Below, piece after piece: positions 55,892-64,000 of a DNA stretch of 64,000 bases; the stretch's first letter is position 1, and each line of letters begins with the position of its first letter. Under the pieces are notes generated by a model that was not told the origin of the DNA, ran no database searches, and saw only the letters and a program-made list of their open reading frames with translations. This DNA comes from Limnanthes douglasii subsp. nivea (lineage: Eukaryota > Streptophyta > Magnoliopsida > Brassicales > Limnanthaceae): NCBI GenBank assembly GCA_036936605.1, contig JAUPFV010000001.1:121404771-121468770 (forward strand). The letters run 5' to 3'. The translations under genes were made by a program, and so were the position numbers.

Positions 55892-58274
55892 TTAGAAAGG
55901 AGCATCACATGACCTCCTATTATGGCCCGATTTCAAACATCGACCACAACGGGACTGGCTGCTGGAAACTTCGCCTCTTGATGGAATACGCTTCTTCCTC
56001 GGACGACCTGGTCGTCTTTTAACGTTAGGGGGCAGCACCAAGGGCTCTCCATCACAATCTGCGCTACTGGATTCACCAAACTCTGTTATAGCGGGTATGT
56101 TAAATGAATAGCTGGACAGGAAATTTTGTGTAGTGAAAAACGGCTCGACCAACGTCATAGGATCCTCGTTTATAGATGCAGATACAGCCAACGCATGAGC
56201 GCAAGGGAAACATTCTTGCTGCCAAGAGCCGCATGTGCATTTGAAATCCAGTATGTTGACAACCATGACTGGGTCCGATAAAACCTCAAAATAAGCCGCG
56301 GAAGACTTGCGAACTAACCATGTCCGACCGGATTGCACATTATCTTTAAACATCTTGTCAAACTCGGGGCACAAATGGGTGTTCCAACTTTGGCCTTCTC
56401 CTAAACGTCGAGACATTTGAGTCATCAGAAGAGCTCTAATCCGGTCGATTAATTCGACTATAGGCAGATGGCACAACTTCTTAATCTGGCCATTGAACGA
56501 TTCAACAGCTGTTGATGCCATCGCCCCATACCGTTTGCCTTTCACATATGCCTGAGCCCATTTTTCTGGGGCAAGATTCCTGACGAAGTTTTCAATACGA
56601 TTACCGCCTTGGCGCAACCACTGACCATAACGTTCATTAAAAAGATCGACCGTAGGGGCATAAGCACAGTTCTTAAACATCGCTAGCATGTCTTGTTTGT
56701 AGACTCTGTTAGTGTGTTCAAGAGCTTTATTCAAGTTCTGAACAAGATGGAAGATGCAATAAGCGTGGAAGTCAGTAGGATATAGAATTGCGACAGCGCT
56801 AATAATACCAGCATGGCGGTCTGAAATGAAAGTTATCTGCCGCCCTAGCAGATGAGGTTTTAAAGTTTCCAGAAACCAGAACCAGTTGTCCGAGTCTTCA
56901 CTACCACATATACCAAAAGCAACGGGGAAAAGACCTGGGTTGGAAAAGAAGATTAAAAACAGAACTACATTAACAGAAAGATGTTTTGCTCGATTGTGTA
57001 ATAGTTAACAAATCGCATTCTGGGTAACGAAAGCTAGCAAACAAAGCCTACCAAGCTAGCAATCAGTAATAACTAAAATATCAGAGCATGTAATACAAAC
57101 TATCAGACAGTGGTATTAAATCGCGAACTATGTATGCCTATTTATCAGATCAAATGTATATTGAGACGTATTTTTACTGACCGTTGTTTCCATCTTTTGC
57201 CACTGCTGAAAGCAACACGCCCCCGTGCTTCCCTGTCAGGTGGGTTCCGTCAACGTACAGCAGAGGGCGGCACGAATGGAAACCCTGAAGACACGCCCCA
57301 AATGCTATAAAACAGCGACGGAAAACATTGTCAGGAGCCAAATCCAGACGACAGTCCGTAGTGATGTCACGACTCTGTAGCCTCTTGAAGTATGGTTTTA
57401 GCAAACCGAAAGAGGTATTGCTATCTCCAAATACAGCGCGACGGGCCTTCTCCAACGCATTCCAAGATAGACGATATGAAACGTCTAAACCGTAGTCTTG
57501 CTTGATGGTGGACTGTATAGTCTTAGCTGTTAAAGAATGGCTGTTTCGCAGAGAATCGTGAATTTCATCAGCAATCAAATCGGAGGACAGATGCCGGCTT
57601 TTCTTCTTAGTGAATACGGGACTGCACGTGTGGGTACTGAAAAATCTTTTAATTGTCATCAAACCGGTCTTACAATCGACAGAAGCGTAAAGCCTCCATT
57701 TGCAGCCATCCGAATCTTTGTTTACACAATAAACGGTGATCTTGTTATAGGTGTTGTGCATGTACCTAAACGCAAAACCGTTCTCTAATGCATAACGAGA
57801 TAAGGATAACCTCAGACCTTGAGCACCGTCTGGAAATGACTGTCCAACACCGATGATAGCTTCAGCCCATCCCGCTGTAGCTAGATGTCTTTTTTTCGGG
57901 GTTGTAATGGCCAAACAGGTACTGCTTTCACCGCTGGTTCGTTGTATGTGAGAAGATTCTTCGAACAGTTGAACGGGCTGTTTACGTTTAACGGCGGAGC
58001 CTTTATCAGCAACATGTTCTTCGATAAGAAATGACACACTCTTCAAACGCTCAACATCGAGGTAACATTCCAACCCGATGAAATCGGTCTCCTTATTAAA
58101 AATACAATTACTCTGAGCACCGCAAGAGTACGTTATGCTGTAGTTGCCTCTAACAAGCCCTTGCCATGTTTGCTCAACGTACTGTTGAAATGACTCGAAG
58201 TCTACGAATTCAGACAGCGGAACAATACTTGTCTCCGTACCAAGTTTGAAAATGCAAACTTTTGCTTTAGACAT
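55892..58274 (-). CDS. mudrA-like MULE transposase, two exons, intact (711 aa)
   Basis: Minus-strand exons are 58274-57182 and 56934-55892, with a 247-bp GT-AG intron (57181-56935) splitting the Gly codon of KDGNNG. The frame is open throughout. Domains: N-terminal PB1-like region; MuDR zinc/WRKY-like DNA-binding region from about residue 130 (TAGWAEAIIGVGQSF to FSTHTC); MULE DDE core with YVDGTHLTG (Asp), FISDRHAGI (Asp) and STAVESFNGQ (Glu, about residue 510); SWIM zinc finger CTCGSWQQECFPCAHAL near 605; AT-hook RRPGRPRKK near 670; and C-terminal knuckle CGRCLKSGHNRRSC. It cuts and inserts the element in the nucleus. All catalytic residues are present, so this copy may be active. Confidence 0.93.
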
Positions 58275-59573
58275 TGTGTACCCTGAATTATAGGACTTTT
58301 CGTTAGTTTGTTTAATGTTGGTGTAGAACTACTCTATCTGTTACTGATAGTATAACAGATATAGCAATATCCTATGTCTAACATATCATGGAATATGGGT
58401 GGTGGTCAATATTCAGGACGAATAGCAAACTGGCATACCTAAACTATCAGGGTATGTCGGTCGTGGTCACTTTTCAGCACAAATAGCAAACTGGCATATC
58501 TAAACTATCAGGGTATATGGACTAATAATCTGTTTTCAAAGACATATATGAACATGTTATATATAACATAGCAGCAAGAGGAAATGGTTGGAAACATATA
58601 GCAATATCAAGTACCTAAACTATAAGGGTATATGGAGCCCTGGTTTATTTATCAACACATATAGCAACCTGACAAAACTAAGACAGCATGGTGTACAAAC
58701 AAATCTAACATATCAGGGTGTATGAAGTAATCTAGCAAACTGTAGCATAGAATTGCAGGCGTAAAATCGCAAGGAGTAACCATATAAATATCAGGGTTCA
58801 AACAGAGGTGTTGGAATGAAAATTCTCACCGGAATGTGATCGGAGCCGGTTTGGATAGTTTGGATTGAGCAGAAGCAAATGGAAATAAGTTTCCTACCAT
58901 TAACGCACGTTATATTAGAGGTTATAATCGATTTCGAAAAGGGAAAACGATTTCGAAACTGAAAACTGGACTCTGTTACTAACCTGTAAAATGTAACGAC
59001 AGGCAACGAGTTCGAAACTATCAACCGGAGCTAGGAGGCTGTGTACGGTGGTCTAGGAGGCTGAGACACGGTGCAAGATCGGAGCTAGGAGGATATAACG
59101 GTGCGAAACAGTACTCAGGAGGCTGACGAAGTTAAAAGTGTTTTCTGCTGGTCGCCGGTGATCGGAACACTCCGATAAGGCTACTAGATGGGTCGCCGGT
59201 GGTAACGTAAGGTCGCCGGTGATTCTAGTGTGTCGCCGTAGGTGGTATGATCAGCCGTAGTTTTTAGAATATGAAGAAACGTTCTTGAAAAATGGGTTGT
59301 TTGAAAGGTTAGGAGAGAGGAGAGAGAAAGGAGGCTAATAAATTCAAAATTCAAAATTCAAAAGTGATTAAGAAGATGCTGGAGCTAAAAGGGGTCCTTT
59401 TTTTCACAAATCAACCTTATATACTAGGTTGAGGGTAATCTTGGTATTAAAAAACGAAAAGGTATTAGAAGTGGATATGTTTAATGAAATGGGTATTTAG
59501 TAAGCATTAATCCATTAAAGGGCACTAGGTTGTAATAGGTTTGTCAAAAGGGTACTTAGTGTGTCATTTCCCA
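58275..59573 (-). other. Leader and right terminal region of MULE E upstream of mudrA
   Basis: 58330-58800 is a block of E-specific motif repeats, including two 61-bp units starting at 58422 and 58483 (ATAGCAAACTGGCAT, CTAAACTATCAGGGTAT). 58990-59270 contains several TCGCCGGTG and CTAGGAGGCT repeats and looks like a 5' UTR, with GATCGG-AACACTCCG as in element D. 59390-59573 holds the diverged terminal repeat. Confidence 0.6.
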
Positions 59574-59665
59574 TATATATATATATAAGCTCTAAACAAA
59601 ATTGGTCTCGATGCAAAATTTATCTTAATCAATAGAAAAATAAAACATAGCTATAGTTAATAAAA
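59574..59665. other. Short junction between MULE E and inverted copy E2
   Basis: It begins with an AT dinucleotide repeat (59574-59587) and is otherwise unremarkable AT-rich DNA. Both elements end here, E with its mudrA-side terminus and E2 with its truncation point. Confidence 0.6.
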
Positions 59666-59955
59666 CATACAATGCGATTTTGTTAAATAACTGCAGTTGA
59701 AACTGCTTTCCACAACTGCAACATATCTTATTATATCATACTGAGAAAAGCCATAGAACTGAAAATTCATTCAAACGTTAACATTCAAAACAGTGACTGC
59801 TACATATAGTCCAAATACACCAGCCCCCCCAAAAAACAACACTTCTGCACAGGGTTGGTGCAAGTTACAGTCCACACAAAAAACCTAAACATAAGTTAAA
59901 AACACCAAAATAGAAACATACATGGCCATGAAACTACATCTAGAAACCTTCAAAC

Positions 59956-60357
59956 CTAATCGGAGTCGTCTCCATTAGAGCTCTCGTCCTCTTCTTCTTC
60001 TTCGTCTTCTCCTTCTTCTTCTTCATCTTCAACTTCATCATCATCGTCAGAGGCCTCATCGTCTGCCTCTTCATCTTCATCATCGTCTTCCTCATCCCAA
60101 AATGGGTTAATGCTCTTACACCTCTTCCTTTTTGGCACCTTCTCATCGTCAGAAAGATACCAGTCTTCCATGGACCAAGAGTCCCATGAACCATACGGGT
60201 CTTCCTGTTCGTCAGACCAGACAGACCATGCATCTTCTTCGTCAGAGGAGTACTCCAACGTCGTCGTGTGCTTGTAGGCCTTCTCGCATGAGTAGTAGTC
60301 AGAGGACCAGGCGTCGTCGCTGCTGTGGTGTGGGGAGAAGGGTGATGAAGGAGCCAT
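59956..60357 (-). CDS. Small acidic protein of MULE copy E2 (133 aa)
   Basis: Same as the protein at 54627-55028, with two visible substitutions: Leu for Ser in TTTLEYSS, and Ser for Gly near the acidic end. It keeps the start, the KRKR cluster and the Asp/Glu tail. The TATA box TATAAATA stands at 60462-60455 on the minus strand. The function is unknown. Confidence 0.7.
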   Translation of the reverse strand: MAPSSPFSPHHSSDDAWSSDYYSCEKAYKHTTTLEYSSDEEDAWSVWSDEQEDPYGSWDSWSMEDWYLSDDEKVPKRKRCKSINPFWDEEDDDEDEEADDEASDDDDEVEDEEEEGEDEEEEEDESSNGDDSD

Positions 60358-60454
60358 GGTTGGAGGAGCAGGTGTTTCAAGTTAGGGTATAGGTTCTGTG
60401 TTTTTTTTTCCTTTGCTTGTGAGTTTGTGAGTAATAGGTTGAGATATGACCCTC

Positions 60455-60462
60455 TATTTATA
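60455..60462 (-). promoter_or_regulatory. TATA box of the acidic-protein gene in E2
   Basis: TATAAATA on the minus strand, about 100 bp upstream of the ATG at 60357; same as in copy E. Confidence 0.72.
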
Positions 60463-61395
60463 GCAAAAACCCAGCTCCCAATGCTGAGTCCCCTTAAGCA
60501 ACCATATTTTCTTTCACAACTTTAATGGCACACGTTCATTAAATGAATGTAATCATTCTACTTTATCTACCCATTGTCTTTTCAAGTTCAATCTAACCAA
60601 TGGTTTTAAAACATTAATGTAGTACTGAGTAATGTGTGTGGTTACTAGTCTTTTCAACAAATTAATTGCATTTATCTACCAATAACCATGTTGTGCAGTC
60701 CATATATTTTTATTTTGTGCATCACTAACCTGTTATATGATATTTGCGAGTAATTCTGAATGGTAGATAAATGATATTAAAAATTTAAAACCTTAATGGT
60801 CTATCTATTTTTTCTGAACGATATCTAAAACTATACTTTATGTTTCGTAACCAAAAATTTTATAAATTACGATATGTTTCCCACTACGATATTTTCTTGT
60901 TTAACCCCAGATAGATCTTTCCTTAACCCCAGATAGACACTTTGGTGAACATTGATAGTTGTCCTTATATATGCAATATTGATATTTTCGAACCGTGGAT
61001 CATTATCAATGTTGATTTTGTGTAAGGATGTTGGCGTGGTGCTTTCGGGCGTGGCTAGAGATTGAAGCAACTGTCATTGCTAATACGTTTCAATATACAT
61101 TTGGTATGACTAATATGTTTACATATTATGGGATCAAATAAGACTTTCTGATATTTTGTATTATATACTCTGGTATTTCAGTTACTCCTGATTGCTAGCT
61201 TTGGAGGCCAATTCAGATAGCTTAATTATTACAAACTTTTCTTTGATAACTTTTTCACAGCCGACTGCATCAAGTAAAAATATGCAAAATATGTAAATTT
61301 CAGTCTACAAACATAAATCATAGAGGTATTGCTACATTCACCCATAGCTAATCTATGCCAAATATACAAATTGTTACCAAAAGATAAGTTACATA

Positions 61396-63963
61396 CTACC
61401 AACGACTGTTTGTGTTATGATCATTCAAGAAATGTTTGAATATTTTGGCTCTTGTTACTGCCGGCATTTCATCATCATATTGCCGTCCAACCAACCCTGT
61501 TGTAATTATGTCTTCTACGTATTTGCAAACGAAAACACCGCAGTCGTAGCTGCCCCTCTTTTGCTGTGGGATGTTTAACATGGTCTTAATTTTGTACCCA
61601 CCTTTAACATGCGGTATATACTTCTTCTTCATGCAATATGCCAGCTGCAGTGATAGATACAGCAGCAGTCAATGATATGCATTATTATACTCCTTGCTAT
61701 ATGTAATGTTCGAAATAGCTAGATGTGCAATCAAAATATATACCGGGGAATTTAGTTTCCTTACCAGAGCATCGGCTGTGTTTCTCGTCTTATCTGGAAT
61801 GAATTTGCTCCACGGCAACATTGGGTTGTAGCTTCTAGCAGCCCCGTTCTCCATGTCTATGACCAGGAGCGTCCAGTGGTTCACGCCCTCCGTGTTTACA
61901 GTACATAGGGGGACTAATGCAACATATGTGTCGGGGTGCATTGTCTCAAAAACATTGTCCACAATCGCAGACATATCTCCCTTTTTAGCCAGTGTCCCCT
62001 GTAAATTTACGAAATTAATAAAGGAAGTGCATGTACCTAATATAAAAGCAATAATCCCATGGGAACTTACAGTTGCAATCCCAGTTATTTGAATGGCCGG
62101 CACACGAAATGAATACTTATTATCAAACCCTTTCACAGGGACTTTGAAATCTGAATCCTTTAACAGCTTATATATCCAAGCATCTATTACCTATCAGAAC
62201 ACAATTACAATCTCAAGTGAGTTGAGCAACCAACACTTTATTGGTTGACACAATGATAGCTGCTTCAATTAACAATGATAGACATATACGACCACGTTGC
62301 TAGACGAACACGTACATTACGATAGATATATCCTAATATAATTTTACCTTGAAGTCCAGTTGAGTTTCGTTGGGAAGTTCCATTAACTCTGTCACACTTA
62401 CGGAAAGCCTGTAAGAGAACTCTGATGTTGGCAAGTACCACACTTCTGGATCTTCCTGGCTTTCTACCTGTTTCAGTTTAAGCACTTTCTCGTACTCACT
62501 TACATCGATCAGTTCCGTTGTATGTGTCTGGACCGGCCAAGCTACAACTTCAGTTCGCTGTTGTTGTACCTGCGTCGGAGTAAGCAAGTTGAACCCAGGC
62601 ATGTCATCAATGGGTACCTAAAAAAAACAAGCATGGTCGTAAACTGTTACAATACAGTTTAAAAGTTTATCGAGAATACCAAATATCTACTTACCTCAAC
62701 GTCCGTTTGTTCTTCCTCGATGGATTCGAGTGTTCGTCTCTTCTCGTTTGAAGTTTCAACAGCCTTGTCAACTTCAGCGTAAAATGATTGGGTGCAGTCT
62801 ATGAAGCTATCGTCACCCAACGGTGTAACCGACTTGACAATAAGACCCTTCGATGCTGCTTTCTGTTGTTCTGGGGTTGCGTACGAAGACGGCTCAACCT
62901 GTGACACTTTTTCGATCTTCCCTGCGGATTGATCTCCTCTGTTTGAAATTTCTAACACCTTCATTGGAGACACAGCTTGTGATAGCTGTTCGCACTTTGC
63001 TGCTGTTCCGGTGCCAGTCAATAGAACTAAGCTAGAGTTTCGTGTGTCTTCAGTCTCCGCTGTTTCGAAGACCTAAAAACATACGATTGGAAACCATTAA
63101 CTGCGAGATTAACTATCAATCATGTATGATATTCATATAAAACTTTAACATCCACTTACATTGTGAGAGACCTGTTCCGGAACCTGTAGTTCGGTTGCTG
63201 CTATCTCCAACAATGTAGTTGCTACTACTATTTCATCTCCTCCTTTGTCCTCACCGATGATCGCTGCCTTCTTTCCTTCATCGACAGTTTTTTGCGACTC
63301 CTCCAACTGTCGCAAAATTGTTTTTGTTATATCGTTGGATACTTCGTCCAACAAATCATTTCTGTCCCCCGCCAGCTGCTGTTGTTCAACCTCTTCGTTT
63401 ACGACTCCAGGTCCCTGTGCAGGTTCCAAAACTACATTCTGCGCACCGGCAGCATGAGTTAGGGGTGGTATTCCTTCTGCCACATCCCGTTTCCCATTAC
63501 CAGCGTCACAACTACTTGTTGTAGTCCCTTCCGGCTTCCATGACACATCAACAGCAACAGCATCCTGTGTAGTACTTTCTTCCAATGGTTCAACAACCGT
63601 TTCGGATTGAACCCCACCTCCGTCGACTTCTTCTTTGTCCTCCTCCGATTCGTCCCTTTCATTATGCTTAGCTTTGTCAAACTCCTCTCGTTCGTCTGTT
63701 TTGTCCTCCCCATCAACGCCCTCTTCTTCCGTTGCTTTTCCTGTTTCGGCTACTACAGGCCTACGGCTTCTTTTGTAAACCAGTGTTTCCTTAACCAACT
63801 TCTCCCCAACGCGTGCATCGAATGTTTCATTAACTTCCTCATCAACGCGGCAAAATGGCGTGGACAAGGTCAACATCAGTTGGTGCTCCTCACCATCCAT
63901 TATTTCACCTGCCAGCTCCAGCTTTTGTTTAAGGTCCTCCAGATCTTTTTTCAAATTTTCAAC
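61396..63963 (-). CDS. Ulp1-domain protein of MULE copy E2, exons 5-10 (N-terminal exons beyond window)
   Basis: Minus-strand exons are 63963-63160, 63072-62695, 62617-62348, 62190-62071, 61998-61765 and 61644-61396. All splice sites of the E copy are conserved. The codon that is TGA in E (51740) is GGA here (63243-63241), so the visible reading frame is open through the acidic region to the C48 protease with VNHWTLLVIDM and QQKRGSYDCGVFVCK. Pro-for-Ser and Ala-for-Thr differences occur in exon 6. If the upstream exons are intact outside the window, E2 carries a complete Ulp1 gene, but it lacks a linked transposase. Confidence 0.82.
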
Positions 63964-64000
63964 CTGATTCAAACGAGCAGTAGAAATTAATTCATTATTT

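Larger units (their letters stand above)
47719..59573 (+). mobile_element. Kaonashi-like MULE element E (Ulp1 + acidic gene + intact mudrA)
   Basis: It is an 11.9-kb element with the same three-gene plan as D. The outer ends share GGAAATG, AAGTACCC(T) and AATACCAAGAT phrases in inverted orientation (left 47719-47810; right 59420-59573 on the minus strand), suggesting old, diverged terminal repeats. No clear 9-bp target duplication was found, so borders are approximate. The transposase is intact; the Ulp1 gene has a single stop. Introns and spacers are rich in ATAGCAA and TATCAGGGTAT motifs. It is much less decayed than D. Confidence 0.82.
59666..64000 (-). repeat. Right arm of the inverted repeat: partial inverted MULE copy E2
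   Basis: Near-identical to 50983-55318 in opposite orientation; only a handful of base differences are visible in coding parts. E2 lacks the mudrA half; it is cut off 93 bp from the right end of element E. It extends beyond the window. It could be a second insertion, a local inverted duplication or, less likely, an assembly error. Confidence 0.93.

Noticed and set aside
47719..64000. E plus E2 as one giant element with very long terminal inverted repeats
   Set aside because: Element E seems to have its own right terminal region at 59420-59573 before E2 begins, and E2 is truncated in a spacer. Separate copies fit better, though the outer right end is not visible.

Overview
This window is nuclear DNA from a flowering plant, probably a eudicot. 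The evidence is spliceosomal GT-AG introns, plant-type LTR retrotransposons (Ty3/gypsy Tat and Ty1/copia with an initiator-Met tRNA primer site), a LINE remnant, Mutator-like elements (MULEs), and one plant cell-wall gene, a pectinesterase. Gene density is very low and almost everything is transposon or AT-rich decayed DNA. I found no bacterial features, CRISPR array, tRNA or rRNA.

Layout. 1-9741: 3' part of a decayed Tat-lineage Ty3/gypsy element (gag, protease, RT, two RNase H domains, integrase), then tandem repeats, an antisense coiled-coil ORF with its own TATA box, and the 3' LTR, which abuts a LINE reverse-transcriptase remnant (to ~11240). 11869-15840: a complete but non-autonomous Ty1/copia element ('A') with matched 205-bp LTRs and a 5-bp target duplication. 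Its pol region has been replaced by coding fragments of four host genes: CYPRO4/VID27, SRP-receptor alpha, a WD40 protein and an HSP110-type HSP70. 16756-~20200: a decayed minus-strand copia ('C'). 20742-25377: a nearly intact autonomous sister ('B') of element A. 25383-34740: AT-rich DNA with a second Tat remnant and LTR and a 1-kb Mutator-type element with a perfect 9-bp target duplication.

34740-43190 (element D, dead) and 47719-59573 (element E, mostly intact) are large Kaonashi-like MULEs. Each has a plus-strand gene with a Ulp1 (SUMO-protease) domain, a small acidic-protein gene with its own TATA box, and a convergent minus-strand mudrA transposase. The only intact host gene, a two-exon pectin methylesterase (45020-47479), lies between D and E. 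From 59666 to the window end is an almost identical inverted copy (E2) of the Ulp1/acidic half of E. This makes a palindrome with arms of at least 4.3 kb around the E transposase gene.

How parts may work together (inference). Element B could supply the enzymes that moved element A. The E transposase (711 aa, intact) could mobilise E-family copies. The E/E2 inverted repeat has the geometry of a hairpin-RNA silencing locus, like maize Mu killer. The strongest discovery candidates are the four-gene chimeric retrotransposon whose captured pieces all lie in one reading frame, the conserved acidic third gene of the Ulp1-MULEs, and the E/E2 palindrome.
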